A stretch of 64,000 bases of DNA from the NCBI GenBank assembly GCA_020633325.1, contig JACKDX010000001.1, positions 682,001 through 746,000 on the forward strand. The letters run 5' to 3'. Below are positions 53,367 through 62,061 of the stretch, piece by piece. Numbering within the stretch: the first letter of the stretch is position 1; each line of letters opens with the position of its first letter. Origin of the DNA: Myxococcales bacterium. Lineage in GTDB: Bacteria; Myxococcota_A; Polyangia; Polyangiales; GCA-016699535. A program made the translations under genes and the position numbers. Below the pieces are notes generated by a model, which was not told the origin of the DNA, made no database searches, and was given only the letters and a program-made list of their open reading frames with translations.

Positions 53367-54875
53367 GTGACCCTACCGCGCGATACCCGTACGGTTCACC
53401 AGCTTCCTCTAGACTTCGGCGGTCTGCTTGCAGCAGATTTGAGTCCACCCCGATCAGGTCGTATTTTTTGCAACCGGAATCTACGCCTTGACCTCGTGCG
53501 TATGGTTGGCTTTGACATGGACTATACGCTGGCTATCTATAATCAAGCTGAAATTGATAAGGTGAGCATTGAAGTCACCGCAAAGAAGCTTGTAGAAAGC
53601 GGCTATCCACAAAAGCTTCTCGCGATGGGTTTTCGGACAGACTTTCCGGTCCGAGGGCTGCTGATCGACAAAGAACTAGGAAATATCCTCAAAATGGATA
53701 GCCATCGCTATGTAAAAAAGGCATACCACGGGTTTACAGAACTTCCGCTTCAAGAGCGCCGCACGCTTTATCACCGAGCGAGGCTGCGGGTGAATACTCC
53801 GCGATATCATTGGGTAGACACCCTGTATGCGCTAAGCGAGGTGTCTGTATTTGCGGCAGTCGTAGAGGAGCTTGAGCGTGACGGCACCGCCCTCAACTAT
53901 GAGCAACTGTTTACAGACATTCGAAGGTGCATCGATCTTGCGCATCGGGATGGCAGCATTCTCGATATTGTCACAGCCGATTTGCCCCGCTTCCTGCATA
54001 AAGATCCGCTGTTGGCTCCCACGCTTCACAAGCTGCGCAGTTCGGGTAAGCAACTGTTTCTGCTTACCAATTCGGGGCCAGATTACACGGATCGTCTGAT
54101 GACGTATCTCTTAAGTGAGGCCATTTCGGAGTATCCCTCATGGCGGAGTTATTTTGACATCATTATTACGGCTGCCTGCAAACCGGATTTTTTTAACGGG
54201 AACAGCCCGTTTCTGGAAGCGGATGTAAATGGAGCGTCACGAGAGGCAGAATCGTTAGCCCGCGGCAAGGTGTATACGGGCGGAAACATAACGGTATTCG
54301 AACGCCTAGCGGGCTGCGATCCCGACGGTGTACTGTATGTGGGGGATCACATCTATGGAGATGTGCTGCGGACAAAAAAAGAAAGCGCTTGGCGCACGGC
54401 GATGATCATTCAAGAGTTGAGCGATGAAATGACCGCGCTTGAGCAGTGTGACGATGATCTTCGTCGCCTGGATGCCTTAGAAACACTTCGGGATACCCTG
54501 TACGATGAGCTCAGAGAAAGACAGGAGCAGCTCAGGGACGTACAGACTCAGCTTGCGAGCTTGCAATCCACGAGTGACCATTCGCTCGGGCTAGATACAC
54601 TTCGCCTTACATTACGGCGTCGGACTGAGGTGATTCGTCATCGGTTCAGATGGATTGATGAGGAATATGCCGCGCTAGAAGAGCAGGTCGATTGTGCGTT
54701 CCATCCTTTTTGGGGATCGCTCCTCAACTCGGGCTCAGAGCTGTCGAGCTTTGGCAGTCAGGTGGAGAAATTCGCATGCCTCTATACCAACCGCGTTTCG
54801 AGCTTTTGGCACTACTCCCCTATGCATTACTTTAGAAGTCCACGCGATCGGATGCCCCATGAACTCAAGGCATAA
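53367..54875 (+). CDS. HAD-IG family 5'-nucleotidase
   Basis: Haloacid-dehalogenase-superfamily nucleotidase of 502 residues, related to cytosolic 5'-nucleotidase II. The nucleophile motif is GFDMDYTLA (Asp50, Asp52). Motif II lies in LFLLTNSG, the Lys region in ACKPDFF, and the metal acidic motif in VLYVGDHIYGD. A C-terminal helical block (about 350-440) is coiled-coil-like. Likely dephosphorylates purine nucleoside monophosphates. The GTG start is 7 nt after rpmA, so it is probably co-transcribed with the ribosomal genes, an unusual coupling. Confidence 0.92.
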   Translation: MTLPRDTRTVHQLPLDFGGLLAADLSPPRSGRIFCNRNLRLDLVRMVGFDMDYTLAIYNQAEIDKVSIEVTAKKLVESGYPQKLLAMGFRTDFPVRGLLIDKELGNILKMDSHRYVKKAYHGFTELPLQERRTLYHRARLRVNTPRYHWVDTLYALSEVSVFAAVVEELERDGTALNYEQLFTDIRRCIDLAHRDGSILDIVTADLPRFLHKDPLLAPTLHKLRSSGKQLFLLTNSGPDYTDRLMTYLLSEAISEYPSWRSYFDIIITAACKPDFFNGNSPFLEADVNGASREAESLARGKVYTGGNITVFERLAGCDPDGVLYVGDHIYGDVLRTKKESAWRTAMIIQELSDEMTALEQCDDDLRRLDALETLRDTLYDELRERQEQLRDVQTQLASLQSTSDHSLGLDTLRLTLRRRTEVIRHRFRWIDEEYAALEEQVDCAFHPFWGSLLNSGSELSSFGSQVEKFACLYTNRVSSFWHYSPMHYFRSPRDRMPHELKA

Positions 54876-54880
54876 CAGGG

Positions 54881-54953
54881 TGGAGCTGAGGGGGATCGAA
54901 CCCCTGACCTCATGACTGCCAGTCATGCGCTCTCCCAGCTGAGCTACAGCCCC
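54881..54953 (-). tRNA. tRNA-Ala (anticodon GGC)
   Basis: A 73-nt cloverleaf on the minus strand. The acceptor arm GGGGCTG pairs with CAGCTCC (one G-T pair). The D arm is GCTC/GAGC. The anticodon stem CATGA/TCATG encloses CTGGCAG, giving anticodon GGC (Ala, GCC codons). The T arm AGGGG/CCCCT encloses TTCGATC. The discriminator is A. CCA is not encoded; the next bases are CCC. It lies between the nucleotidase stop and an exported-protein gene. Confidence 0.98.
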
Positions 54954-55012
54954 GACTTCTGAACGTGTTCTGGAATATTTCATGCGCCCTTTAACATTCG
55001 TATCTTATTCTG

Positions 55013-55633
55013 TCAACGATTCACCACAGAGGGTGAGCGGCCATGACGACTCAATGCGCCATCGGTAAGTCCATCGAGCAGGGCGCCAAGTCGAGCTATT
55101 TTGATATACATATCCACATCATATGTGCCTGCAAAGTCACGCTGGTATTGAAGGCGTCTGCGCTCGTAGTAGAGATCAACCACCAGCTCCACCAACTCCT
55201 GTCGTTCAAGAGCCCGGGCGCGCTCTTCGCGCAATAAAGTGGCCTCTTGGTCGGCAAATATCAGGCGATCGAAGTCAAATACCAGGGCCGCTTCGATGCT
55301 GAGATGGTCGTCGGTGGAGCGGTTGGTTCGGTCGTTGTATGTGGCCTGAAACTGCGAGAGATCACGAGTCTGTCCGCGCCGCGCACCCACGCTCAGACGC
55401 GGGATCCATCCAGCCATGCGCGCACGCGATGCTGCGCGAGAAGCCCGAGCGGGGCTTAAGCGAGAGGTTTTTATGGCTGCGTTGATAAGTTCGGACGCGC
55501 TTGGTTCATGTTGATAGTGCGCCCTGGCCCAGGCAACTTGGGCAGGAGTGAGCATCTGAGCAGAGCCACGTGTTTCCGGGATCAAGAGAAGCAAGAACCC
55601 ACAAACACGCAAGACCTGGAAGACAAACGACAT
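55013..55633 (-). CDS. Conserved exported helical protein of unknown function
   Basis: Protein of 206 residues with a signal peptide (FLLLLIPETRGSAQ). The mature part is Arg/Ala-rich and helical, with RASRAASRARMAGWIPRL, then LSIEAALVFDFDRLIFADQ and a long helix ELVELVVDLYYERRRLQYQ. The order of elements recalls an outer-membrane TolC half or a small porin-like plug, and similar proteins occur in Myxococcota, but no function is known. It is encoded downstream of ribF on the same strand with a 44-nt gap. Confidence 0.65.
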   Translation of the reverse strand: MSFVFQVLRVCGFLLLLIPETRGSAQMLTPAQVAWARAHYQHEPSASELINAAIKTSRLSPARASRAASRARMAGWIPRLSVGARRGQTRDLSQFQATYNDRTNRSTDDHLSIEAALVFDFDRLIFADQEATLLREERARALERQELVELVVDLYYERRRLQYQRDFAGTYDVDMYIKIARLGALLDGLTDGALSRHGRSPSVVNR

Positions 55634-55677
55634 CCCAGGCCTTATCGTGCGAACGGCGTTTTAGTTTCTCGCGTCTT

Positions 55678-56604
55678 CTATAGAGTGCTACATAGCGGAA
55701 TCTTTTCGGCCAACACTGTCTTGGCATACTCGCAATCCATAAGAATTTGCGCTCGAAGCTCGTGGATACCGGCAAATGATTGCTGCGCGCGTAACCGCTC
55801 CAAAAACGCTACCCGCAGCGGCTCACCGTAGAACGTATCGGTAACGTCAAACAGATGCACTTCGACGGCAGACGGGGCAGCAAAAGTGGGGCGTTCGCCG
55901 ACGTTGGCTACGCCGAATAGTAAGTGTGATCTGGGCTCGCCCATCCGCCGTGAGATCGTCGCGTACACACCGTCTGCGGGCAACAGCGTGCAAATATTTT
56001 CTAAGTTAGCCGTCGGAAAACCGATCGCCCGCCCGCGCTTCGCCCCATGCGCGACAATGCCTTGTAGATCGTAGGCACGACCGAGCCACCGCGCGGCTAC
56101 CGCCACCTCACCGCGTTTGAGTGCGTGACGTATTTCCGTGGACGAAATGGGTTCCTTGTTAACCTCTTCAATCGGCATTTGGTGAACCTTAAATCCAAGG
56201 TTTTCACCAAAAGTTCGCAAAGTCTCGATAGTGCCTTGGCGCGCGGCCCCAAATCGAAAATCGGGCCCCAGCACCACGGCTTTTGCCCGTAGTTTCTTCA
56301 CAAGGATTTGGTCGATAAAGTCTTGAGGGCTCAGTTTGGAAAACGCCTCGTCAAAGGTCTCAACGCATACCTTGTCGGCGCCGTAGTGTTTTAAGAGTTC
56401 GACTTTGCGTTCGATGGTGGTCAAGAGTGGCGGGGTTCTGTCGGGCATCAGCAGCATTGAGGGATGGGGATCCAAGGTTAACGCGGTCACATTCCCGCCG
56501 AGCGTGTCGGCGAGCTGACGTGCGTGCCGAAGAAGCGCCTGATGGCCGAGATGCACCCCATCTAAATTGCCGGGCACCACAATCGTGTGATCGTATAATG
56601 GCAT
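55678..56604 (-). CDS. ribF: Bifunctional riboflavin kinase/FMN adenylyltransferase
   Basis: FAD-synthesis enzyme of 308 residues. The N-terminal nucleotidyltransferase has the GNLDGVHLGH (12-21) version of the HxGH motif (Leu14 replaces the usual Phe) and ISSTEIRHAL. The C-terminal riboflavin kinase has GRAYDLQGIVAHGAKRGR, IGFPTANL and DGVYAT. The reaction is riboflavin to FMN to FAD with two ATP. No FMN riboswitch is seen in the 51-nt leader. It is divergent from gpmI. Confidence 0.97.
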   Translation of the reverse strand: MPLYDHTIVVPGNLDGVHLGHQALLRHARQLADTLGGNVTALTLDPHPSMLLMPDRTPPLLTTIERKVELLKHYGADKVCVETFDEAFSKLSPQDFIDQILVKKLRAKAVVLGPDFRFGAARQGTIETLRTFGENLGFKVHQMPIEEVNKEPISSTEIRHALKRGEVAVAARWLGRAYDLQGIVAHGAKRGRAIGFPTANLENICTLLPADGVYATISRRMGEPRSHLLFGVANVGERPTFAAPSAVEVHLFDVTDTFYGEPLRVAFLERLRAQQSFAGIHELRAQILMDCEYAKTVLAEKIPLCSTL

Positions 56605-56655
56605 AACCCCTTTCTATACTACACAGTTTCTCCTTGGCGCGGTAAAAGGCATGCC

Positions 56656-58311
56656 ATGTCTGACTGGAAGTTAACGCGCGCGAGAGACTTTTCGGGTGTC
56701 AAAGGTCCCGTGGTCGTATGTATTATGGACGGGGTCGGGATCGCACCTCCTGGACCGGGAAATGCGGTTGCGCTGGCACGCACACCCCACCTCGATGCGC
56801 TTCAGCAATCTCCGCTAGCGACTTCCTTGAAAGCGCACGGAACGGCGGTCGGCATGCCGTCCGATGACGACATGGGAAATAGCGAAGTGGGACACAACGC
56901 CATGGGCGCGGGGCGCGTATTCGCGCAAGGTGCCACATTGGTGAGCCAAGCCATTTCGAGCGAATCGATCTTTGAAGGTTCAGTATGGAAAAAAATGATC
57001 GAGCAAGCTGCGCAAGTAAGTCATTGCTTGCATTTTCTTGGGCTTCTTTCAGATGGCAACGTTCATAGCCACATTGAGCATCTCTTTGCATTACTGCGTC
57101 GAGCGGCGCGAGATGTGAAATGCGTCCGCGTCCACATATTGTTAGACGGTCGAGATGTTCCTGATCATAGCGCGCTTCACTATGTCGAAAAGCTTGAGTC
57201 CCTACTCGCGGAGATCAACCATAAGTCCGGGCATGATTACCGAATCGCGTCAGGCGGAGGCCGCATGGTGACGACCATGGATCGCTATAATGCAGACTGG
57301 TCGGTGGTCAAGCGGGGTTGGGAGGCCCATGTTCACGGACAAGGCAGAGCGTTCCCCAGCGCCACTGCCGCCATCGAGACATACCGAAAAGAGCAACCGA
57401 ATATTTCCGATCAGCAACTGCCTCCATTTGTCGTGACAGAAGCTTCGGGGAAGCCGGTGGGACGCATTCAAACCGGAGATACAGTCGTATTGTTCAATTT
57501 CAGGGGCGATCGAGCGCTGGAGATCAGTCGCGCCTTTACTGAGAGCGGCTTCAGCGCATTTGATCGCGGCGAGATGCCCCATGTGATGTTTGTGGGTATG
57601 TTGCAATATGACGGAGATCTACATATTCCCAAGAACTATCTCGTTGCGCCCCCCCTCATTGATCGCACCCTCGGGGAATATTTGGCCCGTAATAAGATTT
57701 CCCAACTCGCGGTGAGCGAAACCCAAAAGTTTGGCCATGTCACCTATTTTTGGAATGGGAATCGCAGTGGCATGTTCGACAAGCAATTTGAGCATTACGT
57801 GGAGATTCCCAGTGACCTGAAGCCGTTTGAAGAAAGACCTTGGATGAAGGCTGCAGAGATCACCGACGTGACGCTTGAGGAACTTGAAGCGGGCAGTTAT
57901 CGACATGCGAGATTGAATTTTCCCAATGGCGACATGGTGGGTCATACGGGGAAGCTCGAAGCGGCCATCGTATCGATCGAGGCGATTGATATTCAGGTGG
58001 GGCGCTTGATGTCTGAGATACAAGCCCTAGAAGGTGCCCTCGTCGTCACTGCCGATCATGGCAATGCTGAGGAGATGTTTGAGATGGAGGCAGGTACGCA
58101 CACGCTGAAACGTGACGGCAATGGAGCAGCTATCCCAAAAACGAGCCATAGCTTAAACCCAGTGCCTCTATACGTGTTTGCACCCAAGACCAAGCTGAAA
58201 ATCGACCCCCAGGTAGAACAGCCGGGTTTGGCGAATCTTACAGCCACGATCCTTTACTTGATGGGGTTTAGCGCCCCATCCGGCTATCTTCCCTCCGTGC
58301 TTACATCGTGA
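56656..58311 (+). CDS. gpmI: 2,3-bisphosphoglycerate-independent phosphoglycerate mutase
   Basis: Glycolytic enzyme of 551 residues (a little longer than the usual 510-520) interconverting 3- and 2-phosphoglycerate with Mn2+. The phosphatase-like core has VVVCIMDGVGIAPPG, the catalytic Ser76 in DMGNSEVGHNAMG, the HILLDGRDVPDHSA region, NFRGDRALE, VTADHGNAEEMF and KTSHSLNPVP. All metal-ligand Asp and His positions appear present. It is monocistronic. Just after its stop lies an inverted repeat shared with the convergent transporter gene. Confidence 0.98.
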   Translation: MSDWKLTRARDFSGVKGPVVVCIMDGVGIAPPGPGNAVALARTPHLDALQQSPLATSLKAHGTAVGMPSDDDMGNSEVGHNAMGAGRVFAQGATLVSQAISSESIFEGSVWKKMIEQAAQVSHCLHFLGLLSDGNVHSHIEHLFALLRRAARDVKCVRVHILLDGRDVPDHSALHYVEKLESLLAEINHKSGHDYRIASGGGRMVTTMDRYNADWSVVKRGWEAHVHGQGRAFPSATAAIETYRKEQPNISDQQLPPFVVTEASGKPVGRIQTGDTVVLFNFRGDRALEISRAFTESGFSAFDRGEMPHVMFVGMLQYDGDLHIPKNYLVAPPLIDRTLGEYLARNKISQLAVSETQKFGHVTYFWNGNRSGMFDKQFEHYVEIPSDLKPFEERPWMKAAEITDVTLEELEAGSYRHARLNFPNGDMVGHTGKLEAAIVSIEAIDIQVGRLMSEIQALEGALVVTADHGNAEEMFEMEAGTHTLKRDGNGAAIPKTSHSLNPVPLYVFAPKTKLKIDPQVEQPGLANLTATILYLMGFSAPSGYLPSVLTS

Positions 58312-58337
58312 GGGGGCCACGTCTGTGGCACGCCCCC
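58312..58337. terminator. GC-rich inverted repeat between convergent gpmI and TauE genes
   Basis: GGGGG (58312-58316) and CCCCC (58333-58337) flank an inner CCAC/GTGG hairpin with a GTCT loop. It starts right after the gpmI stop. No T-run on either side, so at best a weak or Rho-assisted bidirectional terminator. Confidence 0.3.
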
Positions 58338-58347
58338 TACCACACCG

Positions 58348-59106
58348 CTATCGGAGCATGTCCGCAATGAGTTTAACGGCGCCGCCAACAATGGTGATGC
58401 TGAGCACAATGCGAATCAGCCCCTCACCTCTCCTGACGGCCATTCTGGCTCCAACCACGCCCCCAATCGCGGTGCTTACGGCCAAAATTAGCCCGCGCTT
58501 GAGATCAATTTCCACATGTGTCATTACGAAAACCGCCAGCGACAGAACCGTCAGCAGCATCGTTATCGCCACCTTCAATGCATTGGCATACACTAAACTT
58601 ACGCCTCGTACGATGCCGAGATAGAGCAAGATCAATATCCCCGCCGCGGCTTGAATGAATCCGATATAGAATCCGATCGCAAAAAAAATCATGCCGGATC
58701 CCCATTCAAGCGGGAGACCTCCCAGGCGATAAGGCGTGACCTTGGTGGATTTCGGAAGCCAGAGGGCAGGCACCATGGCTGCCATCACCAGCGCGATCAC
58801 GAGCTGCATCTGCCCAGCCGACAATTGGCTGGCAACGTAGGAGCCCGCGATTGTACCAAACCCTGCCGGAAGGCAGATCCACAGATCCCTACCTCTTAAT
58901 CCCACGCCAGAGCGACGGTATGTGTAGCTCGTGGCCATCGTTTGGAAGAGAACCGCAATGCGGTTCGTGGCATTGGCGACGTCCGCCCCGAGGCCTGAAA
59001 AGATCAGGGCAGGGAGCGTGAGCAGCGAGCCTGCGCCCGCCATGGCATTGATATAGCCTGCCAGCAGACCAGCCAAGACCAGCCACACGTAGGCTGTTAT
59101 CCACAC
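58348..59106 (-). CDS. TauE/SafE-family anion exporter
   Basis: Membrane protein of 252 residues with seven to eight helices. The first half starts LAGLLAGYINAMAGAGSLLTLPAL and the repeated second half FFAIGFYIGFIQAAAGILIL, the TauE/SafE inverted repeat. The NATNRIAVLFQ segment is conserved. Family members export sulfite, sulfoacetate or other small anions. The substrate cannot be inferred from neighbours: the upstream gene (10-nt overlap) is a HEAT-like protein of unknown role. Confidence 0.9.
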   Translation of the reverse strand: MWITAYVWLVLAGLLAGYINAMAGAGSLLTLPALIFSGLGADVANATNRIAVLFQTMATSYTYRRSGVGLRGRDLWICLPAGFGTIAGSYVASQLSAGQMQLVIALVMAAMVPALWLPKSTKVTPYRLGGLPLEWGSGMIFFAIGFYIGFIQAAAGILILLYLGIVRGVSLVYANALKVAITMLLTVLSLAVFVMTHVEIDLKRGLILAVSTAIGGVVGARMAVRRGEGLIRIVLSITIVGGAVKLIADMLR

Positions 59107-59720
59107 ATAGACATGCGTAGCTTAATGCCTAGGCCACGGGCAATCTTTTGCGCCCAGTCTTGAGGCAGGTCCCCGAGCCGTCCTTCGACGATGTCGCGGC
59201 ATGACGCGTGGGGCTGTCCCTTGAGGGCCGGCAAGAGCAGGTCTGCACACACCGCGAGTTGCGGGGGCGCGGCATCTCTCAATATTGACTGGAACACGGC
59301 CTCAAGCTTGCGATGGTACGTTACCGACGCCAAGCACAGAGCAACATATGTGCGAATAATGCCTTCCTGTGCGACCTCGCAAGCCGCGCAAAATCTTTCG
59401 TTGATCCTCGTGAGATGCTTGGCCACCTTCGCGGGCGCCGCGCGCGTGACACAAGGCAAGGTGTTTGCGCTCATCTGAACCACCCGCGGGTGCGACGAGA
59501 ATAGGCCATCAACAAGTGCACTGATTATACCCGTACCGAACTCCGGTCGTTTGGATACGACCTCCTCAAGCACCCTGGCAGCCATGATCATGGTCGCACC
59601 ACGCTCATGGCCGAGCTGCCGCGCATAGGCCAAAAGACAGGTGTTATCTTGTTCGTGGATGATTCTTTCCGCAATGGCCGCCGATCCGCGGCCTGATCCT
59701 GTGTGCGTCAGGGTAGTCAT
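59097..59720 (-). CDS. HEAT-repeat-like helical protein of unknown function
   Basis: Cytosolic protein of 207 residues with no signal or membrane segments. It is built of paired helices (RGATMIMAARVLEEVVSKRPE, IISALVDGLFSSHPRVVQMSANTLPCV, a third around CLASVTYHRKLEAVFQSIL) that read like degenerate HEAT/ARM repeats. Five or more Cys are spread along it. It overlaps the exporter gene by 10 nt. No specific family is recognised; scaffold or lyase-like HEAT proteins are possible. Confidence 0.6.
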   Translation of the reverse strand: MTTLTHTGSGRGSAAIAERIIHEQDNTCLLAYARQLGHERGATMIMAARVLEEVVSKRPEFGTGIISALVDGLFSSHPRVVQMSANTLPCVTRAAPAKVAKHLTRINERFCAACEVAQEGIIRTYVALCLASVTYHRKLEAVFQSILRDAAPPQLAVCADLLLPALKGQPHASCRDIVEGRLGDLPQDWAQKIARGLGIKLRMSMCG

Positions 59721-59820
59721 CTGTGTAAGTTAGCATCAATTATCCGACAGGCTAGCGATTATTGACGGAAAGCAGATGAACGCCGAGGTTCGATCTAAGA
59801 ATTCTCGGATTGGCATAGAT

Positions 59821-61539
59821 TCACATGCGCTCAAGCGCTTCGATCCCCAGTAACTCAAGTCCCATGCCGAGCTCAAGCGCCGTCATCTTCGCCAGGCTCA
59901 AGCGGCTCAGCCGTTCTTTAGGCGCGGCTTTAAGGATGGGGCATTCCTGATAGAAATTACTGAATTGACGCGCCACGGCATACAAATGATCACATAACAC
60001 ATGCGGAAGGTAGCTTTCAGCCGCTTGATGCACCACCTCGTCTAAGCGTAATAACTGCTTGGCCAATGAGAGTTCACTCGGATGAGCCAGTGTGATAGGC
60101 GCAGCCTCGAACGCGTCAAAGTCGAGACCACCTTTTTGAAACAACGTGCGCACCCGGGCATACGCGTACTGCAGGTAAGGTCCGGCATTACCCTGAAATG
60201 AGATCATTTTGTCCCAGTCGAACTGGTAGTCGGTCAGGCGATTTTGACGCAGATCGGCATACTTCACGGCCCCTATGCCCACTGCCCTTGCAACGCGAAG
60301 CATCTCCTGCTCGCTCACGTCTAAGCCTTCTTCTTTGACAGCCTCCGCCGCACGCGCTTGGGCTTCTTCGAGCAGAGCATAAAGCGCAATCGTTCCGCCG
60401 TCTCGCGTTTTTAACGGTTTCTTATCCGCTCCCAAGATCGATCCAAAGTCCACCACTTTGAGTGTTACGGGCAATCCCAGCTTGGCTATAACTGCAGAGA
60501 TCTGCTTGAAATGCAGTTTCTGACGGCTGTCGACCACATAAAGACACACTTCAGCTTGGAAGTGCTCGTAACGATATTTCACCGTAGCAATATCGGTCGT
60601 GGCATACAAAAACGCGCCGTCACTTTTCCTGACGATAAGTGGTGTCTTAAGCGCGGCCAACTCCGGAGGTTCAGTGAAAAACACACAGATTGCACCCGCA
60701 TCCAAAATGGCGATGCCTTGCTCAAGCAGCGCATTGACCAAGGGCTCTAACATATTGTGATAGGCGCTTTCTCCCAGCCAATAATCAAAGGACACGTCTA
60801 AAAGCGCATAGAGTTGCTCGAGCTCAGTTCGGCTAATGCTGACCAAGCGTTCCCAGATAGAGCGGTTCTCGCTATCGCCGCTTTGGAGTTTGGCAAGCTC
60901 GGCGCGTGCCTCTTCCAAAAAACTCGCATCGCTCTTGGCGAGCGCAGTTGCATCTTGATAGATGCGCTCAAGCGCCTCTACCGATGCATGCCTGAGCGGG
61001 TCGCTGCTCTCCGTACGCTTCATGCCAGCCAGTAGCAAGCCAAACTGCGTGCCCCAATCTCCAATGTGGTTATCGGCAATCACCGCATGTCCAATCATGC
61101 GCAAGAGCTTCACCAAGGCTGCGCCCAGAATCGTAGATCGCAAGTGCCCCACATGCATGCGTTTGGCGATGTTGGGAGCGGAGAAGTCCACCACGATGCG
61201 CATGGGCCTATCGGCGGGCGTCACGCCAAGACGGCTTTGGCCCATGTCATCTTGTAACTGCTTTGCAATCCAGGCGGGTGCGAGGGTGAGGTTGATGAAC
61301 CCGGGACCCGCAACGGTGGCCGATGCGATGGTCGGCACTTTCAGCAACCCTGGCAAGACAGACGTCGCAAGTTCCTTCGCCGGCTTGCCGAGCTGCTTGC
61401 TGAGAGGGAGCAGCCCATTCAGCTGGTAGTCTCCCAGCGTCGCGTCTTGGGTGGGGCGGATAAGCGCGGGTGCTTGCACCCCGAGGCACTCACAGATGGC
61501 GGCGCGGGCGCGTGCTTCCAGATGCTGTTCGATACGCAT
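59821..61539 (-). CDS. argS: Arginyl-tRNA synthetase
   Basis: Class I aminoacyl-tRNA synthetase of 572 residues. The N-terminal Arg-specific domain (about 1-110; DATLGDYQLNGLLPLSKQLGK, GPGFINLTL) leads into the catalytic core with the HVGH signature (His129-His132 in MHVGHLRSTILG). NHIGDWGTQFGLL, YATTDIATVKYR and the anticodon-binding C-terminus (FQGNAGPYLQYAYARV, FSNFYQECPIL) are intact. In place of KMSKR there is DKKPLKTRDG, as in many ArgS enzymes. Essential for translation. About 100 nt separates it from the HEAT-like gene downstream. Confidence 0.98.
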   Translation of the reverse strand: MRIEQHLEARARAAICECLGVQAPALIRPTQDATLGDYQLNGLLPLSKQLGKPAKELATSVLPGLLKVPTIASATVAGPGFINLTLAPAWIAKQLQDDMGQSRLGVTPADRPMRIVVDFSAPNIAKRMHVGHLRSTILGAALVKLLRMIGHAVIADNHIGDWGTQFGLLLAGMKRTESSDPLRHASVEALERIYQDATALAKSDASFLEEARAELAKLQSGDSENRSIWERLVSISRTELEQLYALLDVSFDYWLGESAYHNMLEPLVNALLEQGIAILDAGAICVFFTEPPELAALKTPLIVRKSDGAFLYATTDIATVKYRYEHFQAEVCLYVVDSRQKLHFKQISAVIAKLGLPVTLKVVDFGSILGADKKPLKTRDGGTIALYALLEEAQARAAEAVKEEGLDVSEQEMLRVARAVGIGAVKYADLRQNRLTDYQFDWDKMISFQGNAGPYLQYAYARVRTLFQKGGLDFDAFEAAPITLAHPSELSLAKQLLRLDEVVHQAAESYLPHVLCDHLYAVARQFSNFYQECPILKAAPKERLSRLSLAKMTALELGMGLELLGIEALERM

Positions 61540-61567
61540 TGTCGCTGCCCTATAGGATCATGCCCGT

Positions 61568-61604
61568 TAAAAAAACAACCCCGTCTACCGAAAGGTAAAC
61601 GGGG
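61568..61604 (-). terminator. Intrinsic terminator of the small lipoprotein gene
   Basis: On the minus strand the arms CCCCGTTTACC and GGTAGACGGGG pair (one mismatch) around a TTTC loop and are followed within a few bases by seven T (A-run at 61569-61575 on the plus strand). This is a textbook Rho-independent terminator, 32 nt after the stop of the 56-residue lipoprotein gene and just before argS. Confidence 0.88.
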
Positions 61605-61635
61605 CCGAGCCTAGGCGTAAACTCGTTCTGACAAA

Positions 61636-61806
61636 CTACGAAGCGTCGCCACCATCGTTATCGACATCCGTGGGGACATCGTACGTGGGGACGTCATACT
61701 GAGGCACATCGACGCTGCCATCGGTCTTTTTGTCATCGTCGTCACAGGCCACTACGCTGCTCAGCGCAGCAAACAACAAGGAAAGAACTAACCATTTGCG
61801 AATCAT
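61636..61806 (-). CDS. Small Asp-rich lipoprotein (56 residues)
   Basis: A short gene with strong support. GGAGG lies upstream of the ATG at 61804-61806. The signal sequence MIRKWLVLSLLF and following residues end in the lipobox VVAC with Cys21. A mature peptide of 36 residues is dominated by Asp (DDDDKKTDG, then DVPQYDVPTYDVPTDVD). The middle is a tandem YDVPT repeat made of two near-identical 15-nt units. An intrinsic terminator follows, so it is its own transcription unit. Such tiny acidic lipoproteins may coat the outer membrane or bind cations (inference). No homologue can be named. Confidence 0.85.
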   Translation of the reverse strand: MIRKWLVLSLLFAALSSVVACDDDDKKTDGSVDVPQYDVPTYDVPTDVDNDGGDAS

Positions 61807-62061
61807 TACAGACCTCCAAGAAAACTAACAGCTATAGCTAATGGGGCGGACTATAATTGCAAAAGCCGATTGTGGCCAGGTATTTGGTGCAGAAGAGTGC
61901 ACTTTTCTGTTGATCGGCGCTGGGCGCGCAAGGCGTTGTTCGCTAACATATTGAAAATATTTAGATAAGCGGGCAACACGGTTTGCTGGCTTGGCCCCCC
62001 GCCGGCCATGGGGTACATATGCGTTGCCATGCTTCCGAAAGCCAGCCCAGATTCGCCCCCG

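Noticed and set aside
56605..56655. FMN riboswitch upstream of ribF
   Set aside because: The gap is only 51 nt and shared with gpmI, too short for the aptamer.
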